A stretch of DNA of 64,000 nt from Lethocerus indicus. Taxonomy: Eukaryota; Arthropoda; Insecta; Hemiptera; Belostomatidae. Below are positions 52,201 through 57,606 of the stretch, piece after piece; the first letter of the stretch is position 1, and every line of letters begins with the position of its first letter. The notes beneath the pieces were generated by a model, which did no database searches, was not told the origin of the DNA, and saw only the letters and a list, made by a program, of their open reading frames with translations. The position numbers and the translations under genes are program-made. The DNA is taken from contig JACDQD010000102.1 of NCBI GenBank assembly GCA_019843655.1, positions 7,883,501-7,947,500 on the forward strand, in the 5' to 3' direction.

Positions 52201-54360
52201 TCCGTTCCAAGATTATGTTCGCTCTCCGAATTGTTCGTTAACCGATCACCGATTTACCATATGTATATGTTATTGGGATTTCGTTCTGGAGATCCTAATT
52301 GAGGACTGGTGTCGGGTGTTCCGAGAGCCGAGAGGTTTTTGTTAGAATTATTTTTTGTTCGTTATCCGAATATTGTTCGTTGTCCGAACACAAAAATCTT
52401 TCCTGAAAGTGTTCGTTGTCCGATTCGTTCGCTGTCCGAACTGTTCGTTAACCGAACACCCACTGTATATCTATTAGGGGCACCTATTCCTCTCGTTCGC
52501 CGATTGAATAACATTGCGGTCATTATCCACACGGGATGCTCCCTGAAATAGTACCGCAACTTGAGCGTACCCAAATATTTATAACGTTATGGTTGTTCTA
52601 GACGTTAGGACCTAATCGGACTGGTTTTGGCTTATAAAATTAATGACTCACGGAATCCCCATACCCGACTCAAAAGAATCGACTTAAACCGCAAATTTGG
52701 AGTTCTATGACCGTTACTAAAACGGTCATCAAAATTGACCTTAAGCAACAGACTCACAATATACAAAGCCGTATTAAAACCGATATGGACAGACGGTATA
52801 GAACTGTGGGGTTCTATAACATCGCTCGCATCCAGAGATTCCAATCGAAAGCCCTTCGAACCGTCCTTAATGCTCCCTGGTATGTTTCAAATCGCATCTC
52901 AACACACCGACAGTCGACGAAGTCGCGAAATCCCGGTTCCTCAAGTTCCATTCCCGCCATAATCCTCGTCCTAATTTGCTAGTTCAGTTACTCTCCTCTG
53001 TTACCCATCCATTATCCCCCACCACGACGGCTTAAACGCCACCGGCCCAGAGATCACCTCGGACAGTAGTTAAATCATGTCAAAAAGTGCGATCGTTGAT
53101 GGCAAAATGCCACAAGTTGATTGTGCAAAAATAAAAAAGTTAAAAAAAATTAATGATACCAAAGTACTCCTCATTAAATTCTATATATTCGATGGACAAA
53201 ATCTAGAAAATTACGATTTACAGTAAAACTGTAAAATCCAACACTGACGGTGATTACTCGTTTAGGATGACTCATTTTTATAGAATTGCCCAACGTTACA
53301 ATTTCAGATGGGAGCCAGCCCGGTGTCGACGCCGGTGGAAGAGAGGCGCGTGTCCAGCGGGACGATACCGCCGGGCGTTATACAGACGGGGGCCCCCAAC
53401 AGCAGGAGGAGCTCACTCTCCCCTTCGGACAGGACCAACAGGCGCAGGGACAGCCCCGCATGTATACAGCTGGAAGTACCCCCCTGGCACAGGGCCATAC
53501 TCAATTTCATCGAGGTATCATTTAAAAACCAAATATTTAATACGGCCCATTAAACACTAGTTTGGTTTGTCCAGAGATACTTGGGTGTTTCTACTTTGTA
53601 CAGTAGTTTAATTAGTAGGCACTAAAAATGTTACTGAAAACGATTCATAATGATCGCATATCATATACGGTATATTTCTTCTTAAATATACCTCAGTTTG
53701 CACAGTTCATTAGATACTTAATATAACAAAAAATAACGAGATATTAAATCTAATTACATCAAACATTTTTCACTGTTAAAATAATTGTTTCCATGTTTCT
53801 GATGAAATATCGGATTGCGTTAATGATCCTTTTTTGACGTCCATTCTCCCTCGAACTACTAGCTTCTGTAGGCCAAACAGCAAACAGTTGTGTGTATGGT
53901 AGTCAGTATATGGGTGTAAAAATCGAGGCGAGATATTCCACAATTAATTTTAGTTTTCATTGAATAAGTATCAAAATGTATCTGATGACTCCGAGTTACG
54001 TGCCATATAGACCGCTGTATACACGTACCGAATTACTTATTACAGTTACAGTATTTATATTTATTTCTGTCCTAATTTAGGAATGGCTGAAGACGTCGAG
54101 AATAGAACTAGAGCGGAACGCTTCTTTGTGGAAGGAGTTGAGAGATTTCATCAACAAAATATCCCCCCTGGGGGCACCTTACCAGCAGTGGAGTGCGGAA
54201 CTGAAACAAGACTTTCCAATACTGGTAAGTAAGATCTTTTGTACCGCAGTCAAACACTGTAACATGTACATGTCTGATACAAGTTTTTATTCTCCAGAAT
54301 AAAGACCCAGACCTGGATAATGCCGATGATCTCGAGGAAACGGACAGGGAATATTTCCAG
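3526..54360 (+). CDS. Large ankyrin-repeat / armadillo-like multidomain protein gene (22 exons, both ends open)
   Basis: This entry spans the whole gene; the exons are listed separately. Exons were chained by GT-AG sites and matching codon phase, giving about 1,510 codons. From N to C terminus I see: an acidic/Ser linker with one ankyrin repeat (exon 2); a disordered Ser/Pro/Glu-rich insert (exon 3); two ankyrin repeats in the exon 3 end and exon 4, with the diagnostic HGNTALHLAV; a Gly/Ser-rich linker (exon 5); a Leu-rich helical armadillo-like region (exons 7-16); a basic Ser/Arg-rich linker (exons 17-20); and an amphipathic helical segment ending in an acidic stretch (exons 20-22). Ankyrin and armadillo-like folds are protein-binding scaffolds, so a cytoplasmic scaffold or adaptor is my inference. 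No signal peptide or transmembrane helix is visible, but the N terminus is missing. I could not assign an orthologue. Introns are rich in repeats. Confidence 0.8.
7139..7219 (+). repeat. (TC)n microsatellite, about 40 units
   Basis: An almost uninterrupted TC dinucleotide tract of about 80 bases, followed by C-rich sequence. It is an obvious length-variable locus and explains the poly-Ser/Leu and poly-Arg/Glu frames that appear on the two strands. Confidence 0.97.
8613..8943 (+). repeat. Duplicated 330-bp block, copy A
   Basis: The block starts at catattcataaatggcgctg and recurs at 11605-11937 in the same orientation. The first 200 bases are nearly identical (single substitutions such as cttcg/cttca and attgcg/attgtg). 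The 3' part diverges by small indels. It lies in intron 1, just before exon 2. No coding frame, terminal inverted repeat or poly-A tail is visible, so its class is unknown. Confidence 0.9.
9066..9267 (+). CDS. Exon 2: acidic/Ser tract and ankyrin repeat 1
   Basis: The acceptor is cgttcag. Read in the phase set by exon 1, the exon gives LEPIGGYQEVDEDDD, a long Ser run, and then the ankyrin repeat NALHVAVEHNAVDVVRLLLK followed by YGLEPNQGG. The ALHVAVE helix, the VVRLLL second helix and the following YGLEPN turn are typical of the ankyrin family. The 3' end is uncertain: a gtacac donor at 9268 leaves phase 0, while the frame stays open to 9387 with other possible donors (9297, 9304, 9322, 9371). 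Only the 9371 site fits the frame that is open at the start of exon 3. Confidence 0.85.
9524..10314 (+). CDS. Exon 3: Ser/Pro/Glu-rich insert ending in ankyrin repeat 2, with several frame breaks
   Basis: The acceptor is tatttcag. Coding character continues for 791 bases but moves between frames. One frame (to about 9720) contains CKSILPRQRSLSLESSD. A second (about 9749-9829) contains RRAISLKTSRRVAQ. A third (9837-9856) has ERIFAEL. The second resumes with SSEIFKGILLNLSMREPEHE (9863-9950). The third resumes at 9981-10180 with AAHERRIAAYQDEEFYTT and a Ser/Asp/Pro-rich stretch. The first frame closes the exon with LFLAVVRDNPTMVYLLLKYG and ANVNYQ, an ankyrin repeat. The donor is gtacga, and phase 0 joins exon 4 exactly (VNYQ-DAHGNTALHL). 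At least five frame shifts in a GC-rich exon with intact splice sites suggest consensus indel errors. A real disruption cannot be excluded. Confidence 0.7.
11521..11585 (+). repeat. Short repeat X, copy 1
   Basis: The stretch with agctgtgcagc, then agattaacc and cttgacc, is matched imperfectly by 12005-12055 in the same order. It lies immediately before the satellite fragment and the 330-bp block copy B. Together these suggest a composite unit of roughly 480 bases, partly repeated. Confidence 0.6.
11587..11604 (+). repeat. Isolated fragment of the 77-bp satellite unit
   Basis: The bases gccgtgccgccccgaacc (11589-11605, with one more c) match the 3' third of the 77-bp satellite unit, about 450 bases before the main array. 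It abuts the start of the 330-bp block copy B with no spacer. Confidence 0.7.
11605..11937 (+). repeat. Duplicated 330-bp block, copy B
   Basis: Direct repeat of 8613-8943, nearly identical at the 5' end and diverging by small indels at the 3' end. Its left edge is fused to a satellite-unit fragment (11587-11604). The short repeat X and the full satellite array follow on its right. Copy A has no satellite next to it. Confidence 0.9.
12005..12055 (+). repeat. Short repeat X, copy 2
   Basis: An imperfect second copy of 11521-11585 (agctgtgcagc, gagattaacc, cttgac in the same order), placed directly before the satellite array. It brackets block copy B with the first copy. Confidence 0.6.
12061..17289 (+). 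repeat. GC-rich satellite/minisatellite array, 77-bp unit, about 68 units
   Basis: The unit can be measured at the regular 3' end: ccaccgcttgcccgtcgaca starts at 17131 and 17208, and the truncated next unit starts at 17285, so the period is exactly 77. Landmarks in each unit are gaccaccgcttgcccgtcga, catctcatcctccctccg, tacccgccgtgccgcc and gaaccttccccgg. The strand shown is pyrimidine-rich. Units in 12.1-16.3 kb vary in length through many small indels and partial deletions. The stretch 14990-15130 is the most AT-rich and degenerate. The long open frames on both strands here are composition artefacts. Confidence 0.95.
19375..19588 (+). CDS. Exon 4: ankyrin repeat 3
   Basis: The acceptor is ctgttgcag. 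Phase 0 gives DAHGNTALHLAVSQEKVPWE, then CVVELVERGARVAVANGRGQ and RPADLANLLPTLQHN. The HGNTALHLAV core, second helix and Pro/Ala-Asp turn are a clear ankyrin repeat. The donor acag|gtcact leaves one base (g), which combines with the first two bases of exon 5 to give Gly. A gtacaa donor at 19573 would leave phase 0 and break the frame of exon 5, so the later donor is preferred. Confidence 0.9.
19589..21853 (+). other. Intron 4
   Basis: A 2.3-kb intron. It begins C-rich (cccaaccccccgacc near 19616) and is otherwise AT-rich. No gene or repeat is recognised. A long reverse-strand open frame at 20974-21555 has no motif and no supporting splice context. Confidence 0.6.
21854..22107 (+). CDS. Exon 5: Gly/Ser-rich linker
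   Basis: The acceptor is cggtttcag. Phase 1 entry gives GGASSISSGGQRGSTTPARI, LRKLRNTGKV, then a run of 13 Gly, and GQGVESGEEGSCASGEQREL with a Ser/Arg-rich end (SSINRSPDMNK). The exon closes in phase 0 before gtaaca. The poly-Gly tract (21949-21988) is encoded by GGC/GGA/GGG repeats and is a likely site of length variation. The Ser/Arg segments look like phosphorylation-prone linker; that is inference. Confidence 0.88.
22108..27312 (+). other. Intron 5
   Basis: A 5.2-kb intron. It contains the 3' end of a Jockey-like LINE at 22300-22677. The rest is AT-rich and gene-free as far as I can see. Small open stretches at 22.9-23.1 kb and 25.1-25.6 kb have no motif; a CT-rich run lies near 25465-25491. 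Confidence 0.6.
22300..22677 (+). mobile_element. 5'-truncated Jockey-clade LINE: reverse-transcriptase C terminus, 3' UTR and poly-A tail
   Basis: The frame from 22330 reads KPIWTYGLELSGSA, then IQTLQSKILRTITDAPYYV. This is the block after the RT thumb that is highly typical of Jockey-type ORF2 (KPIWTYG, QSKxLRxIxxAPxYV). After a frame shift near 22445-22455 it continues DLKVPFVRDLAIQRYSNFHS and RLNHHPNPLVQTLL, ending RLKWKWPRDLNV with a stop at 22640. An A-rich tail follows (22645-22673). The copy is dead: it is truncated at the 5' end and has at least one frame shift. Confidence 0.85.
27313..27418 (+). CDS. Exon 6: basic linker
   Basis: The acceptor is atatttcag and the donor is tcag|gttaac. 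It reads ENGDLKKREFDPRRKGTKKR, then FCRELTRERQPSQLS. This exon was accepted because the phases fit: exon 5 ends in phase 0, this exon enters in phase 0 and leaves one base (g), and exon 7 needs exactly one base to make its first Asp codon (g+ac). Without it exons 5 and 7 do not connect. It is highly basic, with no known domain. Confidence 0.7.
30042..30120 (+). repeat. GA-rich simple-sequence tract
   Basis: An imperfect purine tract of gaga, ggga and gagg units about 80 bases long. It can form triplex or slipped structures and is probably length-variable. It produces a Ser/Leu-rich pseudo-frame on the other strand. Confidence 0.9.
31640..32300 (-). mobile_element. Internal fragment of a Jockey-clade LINE ORF2, reverse strand
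   Basis: On the reverse strand, frames give VQCLTKNKVHIPTLHTEKGQ, then KIFGDKGKSERVLQYFTGIH and KQSTQRG. This is the linker before the reverse-transcriptase domain in Jockey-type elements. Further along (about 31650-31730) TSYRAVILLPSLSK matches the RT motif normally written SYRPISLLPxLSK. Several stops and shifts lie between. Both ends are internal to the element, so it is an old dead copy inside the 12-kb intron. It inserted opposite to the host gene. Confidence 0.7.
35767..35787. promoter_or_regulatory. Everted repeat of nuclear-receptor half-sites (TGACCT-N5-AGGTCA)
   Basis: The bases tgtgacct, acgac and aggtcaca form a perfect 8-base inverted repeat whose arms contain the AGGTCA half-site in everted orientation with a 5-base spacer. 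Such pairs can bind nuclear receptors. A chance palindrome is entirely possible in 64 kb. Confidence 0.2.
39570..39763 (+). CDS. Exon 7: helical (armadillo-like) region begins
   Basis: The acceptor is atttttcag and the donor is gtatgt. Phase 1 entry gives KLPSSLETDRSFQVLLQMSG, then NPECLGYLLRGLLTNISRLL and LLQQRSDPCLHRNMAALLHK with VLK at the end. It is Leu-rich with heptad-like spacing, consistent with alpha-helical repeats. It exits in phase 0. Codons are strongly GC-ending, unlike the flanking introns, which supports real coding sequence. Confidence 0.9.
39764..40767 (+). other. Intron 7
   Basis: A 1.0-kb intron ending in cactacag. Nothing else is recognised in it. Confidence 0.65.
40768..40869 (+). 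CDS. Exon 8
   Basis: Phase 0 entry reads VLVSPFIFVKDTLPRFLSTS, then NPVRRRHSLSVYSS. The frame closes at a TAA (40873), so a donor is needed before it. The gtagtt at 40870 gives a clean phase 0 exit to exon 9 through a 53-base intron. The alternative is a short isoform ending at that TAA if the intron is retained. The segment reads as a continuation of the helical region plus a basic RRRHS motif. Confidence 0.75.
40923..41162 (+). CDS. Exon 9: helical region, with one frame break
   Basis: The acceptor is ggtttacag. It reads TAVEHFGGAARDSESAKELE, then LSAACCLLLKTCLSLIH. Near 41045-41052 the coding frame shifts by one base and continues VYTAIVTINKIIDVCVVYKL and THIKVRLSDSLQHPCTD. The donor is aa|gtgagt. 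The two leftover bases join the first g of exon 10 to give Lys, so the shifted frame is the right one at the 3' end. One single-base indel explains the break; a consensus error is most likely. Confidence 0.82.
43733..43746 (+). repeat. Short (AT)n microsatellite
   Basis: About seven AT units. The motif ttccatatattta occurs on both sides (43709 and 43752 regions), so the tract sits between short direct repeats. Confidence 0.8.
44402..44431 (+). repeat. Exact 15-bp tandem duplication
   Basis: The unit caaatagttttcgca is present twice with no mismatch. It is a recent replication-slippage event or a consensus duplication, of little functional weight. Confidence 0.95.
45118..45302 (+). CDS. Exon 10: basic linker and helix
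   Basis: The acceptor is gattgcag. It reads NNVRKEVTEGESAPSGKESR, a basic Gly/Lys stretch, then WRHAAGEQLEQVRRTLATDL and IEHEESVM. The donor g|gtaagc leaves one base, which combines with exon 11 to give Asp. It looks like a disordered charged linker followed by an amphipathic helix (EQLEQVRRTLATDL). Confidence 0.88.
45303..46208 (+). other. Intron 10
   Basis: A 0.9-kb intron. Nothing recognised beyond AT-rich sequence; reverse-strand open stretches at 45.4-45.9 kb have no motif. Confidence 0.65.
46209..46317 (+). CDS. Exon 11: armadillo-like helices
   Basis: The acceptor is attttcag and the donor is ag|gtgagc. It reads DVLSSSTHAMSVLNILHNSL, then TLYKRVIGSKQQCTPSQ. The two leftover bases complete an Arg codon with exon 12. 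It is helical, with the MSVLNILHNSLTLY pattern of an armadillo-like helix. Confidence 0.88.
46318..47230 (+). other. Intron 11
   Basis: A 0.9-kb, very AT-rich intron (repeated attataattatgaattat near 46684-46704). No gene. Confidence 0.7.
47231..47378 (+). CDS. Exon 12: armadillo-like helices
   Basis: The acceptor is gtttcag. It reads RWRHCSYHCLQLLAARALLF, then MVEGPTVQAQLAQEPQLRIL and AAALDSTHDP. The LQLLAARALLFMVEG and QLRILAAALDS helices are typical of alpha-helical solenoids. It exits in phase 0 at gtaggg. Confidence 0.9.
47379..47698 (+). other. Intron 12
   Basis: A 320-base AT-rich intron ending in tttttgcag. Nothing else seen. Confidence 0.75.
47699..47948 (+). CDS. Exon 13: core armadillo-like segment
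   Basis: Phase 0 gives QLLVLVLQIVATLAMDPAHH, RALSEQGLPDVLSQLLLPSD, EWYYTNHSTKYAKFVKHHVA and RILVYLGFQHRVNLRFSVYD. This is the most conserved-looking part of the protein: two to three helical repeats with the ALSEQGLPDVLSQLL pattern seen in armadillo proteins. The donor g|gtagtt leaves one base for exon 14. Codons are more AT-rich than in exons 1-10 and 16-21. Confidence 0.92.
47949..48183 (+). other. Intron 13
   Basis: A 235-base AT-rich intron, below the 300-base threshold but listed for continuity. Nothing seen. Confidence 0.75.
48184..48341 (+). CDS. Exon 14
   Basis: The acceptor is catttcag. It reads EDIPPPTPLLESVEDNYITM, TSAPPSAVSSTSSKILLGVS and VESAICGMLKAME. A Pro-rich turn and Ser/Thr linker are followed by a helix. 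It exits in phase 0 at gtggga. Confidence 0.9.
48438..48525 (+). CDS. Exon 15
   Basis: The acceptor is gtatttcag and the donor is ag|gtaagt. Phase 0 gives TSLCQGSATENSTVHWVLSG, then HMYSHPINI. One leftover base (g) joins ca of exon 16 as Ala. No recognised motif. Confidence 0.85.
48818..49092 (+). CDS. Exon 16: helical segment and Ser/Arg tail
   Basis: The acceptor is actgttttag. It reads AQLSQRKIPTDATSTVFLQS, FMSCFPCVISPVVMLRLLLH, RVLTTAAHLQRWKSC, then a Ser/Arg-rich tail ending PSTLRNRRK. A second open frame overlaps here. The chosen one has GC-ending codons, the right entry phase and a hydrophobic helix; it exits in phase 0 at gtgaca. Confidence 0.85.
49190..49460 (+). mobile_element. Structured repeat, possible Penelope-like or retrozyme fragment
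   Basis: It contains an inverted repeat (cgtagatttccgtgtgtt at 49221-49238 against aacacacgaaatctacg at 49338-49354, one base missing), a 6-bp hairpin (ctttgg gcat ccaaag, 49246-49261) and a hammerhead-like core at 49272-49308. Sequence and base composition differ from the AT-rich intron around it. Penelope-like elements and retrozymes are known to carry hammerhead motifs in their terminal repeats. No target-site duplication could be fixed, so the boundaries are approximate. Confidence 0.45.
49272..49308 (+). ncRNA. Hammerhead-ribozyme-like motif (type I, minimal)
   Basis: In order: stem I strand GCTA (49272-49275); core CTGATGA (49276-49282); stem II GGC (49284-49286) with GCC (49292-49294); core GAAA (49295-49298); a very short helix III (C49299 with G49302, A with T49303); cleavage triplet GTC (49302-49304); stem I partner TAGC (49305-49308). 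All conserved core blocks are in the correct order and stem I pairs perfectly. One extra T (49283) lies at the base of stem II, where a G-C pair is normally expected. Minimal forms with a 1-2 bp helix III are known from Penelope-like elements. Confidence 0.5.
49571..49829 (+). CDS. Exon 17: Gly/Arg-rich linker and helix
   Basis: The acceptor is acttgcag. Phase 0 reads VNLTVDCSGGEGPGEGVELN, a basic stretch, SSLVPRDSIGSLGLDSAMQA, IFAFSHIMRNSHSKESLQSG and ASSEGRLSPS. The donor is g|gtaata, leaving one base. It is a disordered linker around one helix (DSAMQAIFAFSHIMR). Confidence 0.88.
49830..50642 (+). other. Intron 17
   Basis: A 0.8-kb AT-rich intron ending in ctttgtgtag. Nothing else recognised. 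Confidence 0.65.
50643..50764 (+). CDS. Exon 18: basic Ser/Arg/His-rich linker
   Basis: Phase 1 entry gives DFRPLAAFHLHLHHKTRSSF, then RFSSLRNSNKLRSKSHTNIT and K, with donor gtaagt. Exon 17 leaves one base and exon 19 needs phase 0; this exon converts exactly between them, which is the main reason for accepting it. It is strongly basic, with no domain recognised. Confidence 0.7.
50765..51823 (+). other. Intron 18
   Basis: A 1.1-kb AT-rich intron. Its 3' end (gcgttgcgaag) lacks a good pyrimidine tract, so the acceptor is weak. No gene. Confidence 0.6.
51824..52141 (+). CDS. Exon 19
   Basis: Phase 0 gives VLHTNESRETPEQEILAFQK, QVQNLPDFDSPERPGGSDPV, an Arg/Ser-rich stretch (RPRSRSMPRVTYESSRFLTL), PEVNWHAGGPFKITRGISAG and TLGFQPELHPPFASM. 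The donor is gtcagt. An in-frame stop upstream (51803) limits the start to the weak acceptor at 51823. Codons are strongly GC-ending. It contains one helix and several Pro/Ser linkers. Confidence 0.82.
52172..52467. mobile_element. pogo/Tigger-like MITE with 23-bp terminal inverted repeats and TA target site
   Basis: The left end CAGTGGGTGATCGGTTAACG (52174 on) is matched as reverse complement by the right end ending CACCCACTG (52465), with one mismatch over about 23 bases. TA dinucleotides flank both ends, as expected for Tc1/mariner/pogo transposition. The element is 292 bases, with no open frame. The left third is itself a hairpin: ggtgatcggttaacgaac (52180-52197 region) recurs perfectly inverted before 52250. 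Many copies of gttcg-tt-nn-ccgaa fill the rest. Confidence 0.85.
52645..53153 (+). mobile_element. 5'-truncated Jockey-clade LINE: reverse-transcriptase C terminus and A-rich tail
   Basis: Frames read RLKRIDLNRKFGVL, a stop, then LLKRSSKLTLSNRLTIYKAV and LKPIWTDGIELWGSI. After a shift they read IQRFQSKALRTVLNAPWYVS. These are the same C-terminal RT blocks as in the 22.3-kb copy (KPIWT-G, QSKxLRTxxxAP-YV), but more complete at the 5' side. A-rich sequence at 53128-53150 closes it. The in-frame stop and frame shifts make it dead. Confidence 0.85.
53308..53514 (+). CDS. Exon 20: Ser/Arg linker into helical segment
   Basis: Phase 0 gives MGASPVSTPVEERRVSSGTI, PPGVIQTGAPNSRRSSLSPS, DRTNRRRDSPAC and LEVPPWHRAILNFIE. 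The RRSSLSPS and RRRDSP motifs resemble kinase target linkers (inference). The WHRAILNFIE helix continues into exon 21. It exits in phase 0 at gtatca. Confidence 0.9.
53515..54080 (+). other. Intron 20
   Basis: A 566-base AT-rich intron ending in cctaatttag. Nothing else seen. Confidence 0.7.
54081..54224 (+). CDS. Exon 21: amphipathic helical segment
   Basis: Phase 0 gives EWLKTSRIELERNASLWKEL, RDFINKISPLGAPYQQWSAE and LKQDFPIL. With the end of exon 20 it makes WHRAILNFIEEWLKTSRIEL, a helical bundle-like segment with regular Trp/Leu/Ile spacing. It vaguely recalls the N-terminal helical module of Ras exchange factors, but I cannot support that assignment. It exits in phase 0 at gtaagt. Confidence 0.92.
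54298..54360 (+). CDS. Exon 22 (last supported in window): acidic segment
   Basis: The acceptor is ttctccag and the donor is gtaaga. Phase 0 gives NKDPDLDNADDLEETDREYF and Q. The intron before it is only 73 bases. It is highly acidic. The frame remains open, so at least one more exon must lie downstream. Confidence 0.9.
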
Positions 54361-57000
54361 GTAAGACTTTCCTGTTATAATTATTATTAACTATTAATTA
54401 AAGTTTTGTCCGATACACGCAATTAATGGGAAATATGATGTATTCATCTTTTTATCATTTGTCTCAGTTTAGTCTACAGGACTCTTTTCATTTCGAGATA
54501 AATATTATCCGCATATACAGCGAGGAAAAGCGTAATGAGACATTGGGACCAGTATTTTCTCTGATTAATACAAACATCTGCAGTCTCATTTTTCAAGCCC
54601 GCCCGTACATTCGACCCTGTACAACATCCTAGTGGCACCGAGCCAAATCTCGTAAGACCATCGCGTATAACGAGTCGTCGTTTTGATTCATCTCTTACAC
54701 AGTTAGTTCTAATTTGAAAATAAATTGGACGGGGTGCCGTTTTAATTATTGTGGAAATAGCGTTACTAATAGCATCTCTAGTGTTACCGCGCTCTGAGGG
54801 CCTTTGTACAAAACTTACATACATTACTTAGATCTCGACGTGCAAAGACTGAAGTTATTTATAATGCGTTCGTAATTCTTTTTCAGAAATGGTAAGATTT
54901 TCCGAATTTAGATAGTGAAGCCGATTACTTGAGAAGGCGATTCTGAAATTTTTTTTATTAAATTATAATAATTATTAGTATTAATATATCGCTGTAGCGA
55001 TGTTTGAAAGTTATTGCAGAGAGATAATTCGCTTAATGCGCATTTTCTGTACCGGTTTCGCAATATCTCCCGAAATATCCCGTAGGAAGGGTAACAATAG
55101 CCGACCCAAGGATAAGTCAATAATCAAAGAAAGGCGCGCGGATCCTGAGCAAGTTTCACCACCTATTCGTGTCTGCCGTGAGCAAATAAACAACCTGTGC
55201 CTGCCGCTAGAGTGAAATCCGGCGAACCTGAGAAAGGGCGAACTATCCCAATATAAACACAGCGTCCTGTGCTCACTTGTTAATGACCCCCGCTGTTTGT
55301 GCTAGTCCTCTCAACAGGAACGGGCAGTGGCCCCAGCCAGCCTATAATTCATCTGTTTGGCTCTCAGTCGCAATTCTACGATTATAACATTAGTGCTGAA
55401 AAAACGAATTCAATTTTAGTTGAAACTTTTTAATTGAGGAAAATCCGGCCCGGTGAGGAATTCTGGATCCAATACGCTTATCACCATCCACTATATCAGA
55501 CCTCCATTGCCGGCTACATCAGAATTTTTCCTCAATTACTATTATCTAACCATCCGCCATCAGCAGTATTCAGAGCGGCAGCCTTAGTTGGTCATGAACA
55601 AACGAATTGACTAAAGGTAACTGAAGGGAATTTTCCAAATCGGCCGAGACCGAATTATTTTCAAAAATAAATTTCTTACAACAAATAACTGCAGTACACA
55701 ATACAATTTTATTTTACATATATCCTTAAGCCAAAATTCTTTATAGGTATTCCTTATACTTGGGGCAGACGGTTGATTTACCGTGCATATGCTTTTATTG
55801 AGGGGGAGTATGACGCACATTAACCTAATGTAAATTACAGTAATCATATACAATATCATATGACTAGTTCTAATATCAGGTTTCGTTCTGATTTTTAACT
55901 GATTTTATAATAAATTTTATCCTTTTACACTAAGAAAGTGATAATACCGCGCGCCCCCATAACTCCCCAAACAATGTTCGTTCCGTCGTTACAATTCTAA
56001 GCACCAATTGCAGCCATCCTACCGTGAAAGGAGACTGAAATAAAAATATTTCGGCTGTCCTCAACCAAATTAAGCTCCCGTTTTCTAGGTTGGCGCTCTG
56101 AGCGGACAAAAGGGGGAAACGTTTTCCAGGTCATTTCATAATTAATTGGGCGTCGCCATTCAAGACCGGGCAGCCCGCTACTGCATAATTGATCTCGAGC
56201 AATTTTGAGAGCCCTTTTTACACAAAAGAATGACAAAATACCGATTCTACGCCACGGTTTTAGTACACGGAGAGCGAATTTAATTACACCAAGTCCCTCC
56301 CTCGCCTCGTCTGTATGTAAGTCAATTAGGTTAATTAAGTGAAATGATTTTAGACCGTTCCGGCCACTACTCGAAGGCCGAGGCTCCCGTCATTAGAATA
56401 ACACCTCTCGAATGAACTCTTTACCGCGCCGCTCATTAAATTATCGAAAATATTTACCTAAAACGGCCACTTCCTCGAATATGAAACCCATTTAGTAATA
56501 CTGTGACAATAAAATAGTTTGGCATCTCAATTATCAAACAAGGCTGCCTATTACTGTGCTTTCATCCGATTCATAGGATTATATACGCTGTATGCACTAG
56601 TACCTCCAAGACCTTACTACCGCCTTACTATGAAATATTTACAAGTGAAGACTCACTTACATCGCCAAGATCCGCTACAATTTTATATCGTGCCCCGTGT
56701 CGCACCGAAATTTGAGTTCACCGCCGTCCAAAAACCTTTTTTTGGGCCCGCTTTTTTGACACCCCGAAAAAAAAATCGTCCCGGATATTTCACCGCCCCT
56801 AATAAACGCGACCGCGGGGGGAAATCCTCCCCCGCCTCGCTCCCTTTCAATCCCGAGAGCCCTTAGGTCGCTCCGGAATGAAACGGCGACCGCCGGTAGA
56901 GCTAGTAATCCGGAAAACAGAATATTGGAAAATTCTTTTGTGGCGTCAGCCAATTCCCTTCCGGCGAATAAATTTTGGTATCGTCGGGCCTCCTATATAC

Positions 57001-57023
57001 GGTGGGGGGGCGGGGGGGAGGGA
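57001..57023 (+). other. G-run with quadruplex potential
   Basis: ggtggggggg followed by cgggggggag and gg gives several G-tracts separated by one base. It is compatible with a G-quadruplex on this strand; this is pattern only. Confidence 0.6.
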
Positions 57024-57606
57024 TCGCCATTATTCACGGCGCTATCAATAATGCGACCCCATTGAGTTTATCCGATATTCTAATTTAAAGATCGTACCCC
57101 AAAGATAGATATGAAGGCACTATTCCGCAATTTGGAAATTGATTCTGTTCATATTAATGCATGCCGACATTTACTCAATCGGACTGAACTTTTTTTGACC
57201 TAAAATACTCCCAGTAGTTTATCTTTGTTCATCCACAAGAATTCCTCCCGCGGTCAACCCCCTCTCTGGTATCCGCGAGCCGAAACACTGGCTAACTAGA
57301 CATGAGACAGCGTAAGTATCCGACCCACCGTTCAAAATAGCTTACCGCTGAACTTTACTACTGCTGAAGCCATTTTAATAAAAATCGATTCCAATTTAGT
57401 CTGGCTCAAGTTCAAGAACTCTGCTGCTCCCAAAATTTATACCTTGGCTCGCGAGACCGTCTTGAATTTACATTCTATTGAGATATTAGATCTGAAATAC
57501 TGACCAAGAACTAATTGAGCTGCTATAGTGGAATAATTGCGCACTTGGACATAAATAAAGGTAAAAAAAGGTTTTTGACGCGGACGTCCAAATATTTGCG
57601 TTTCAG

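Larger units (their letters stand above)
52142..53307 (+). other. Intron 19 with a MITE and a LINE tail
   Basis: A 1.2-kb intron, more than half of which is mobile DNA: a MITE at 52172-52467 and a truncated LINE at 52645-53153. It ends in aatttcag. Confidence 0.75.
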
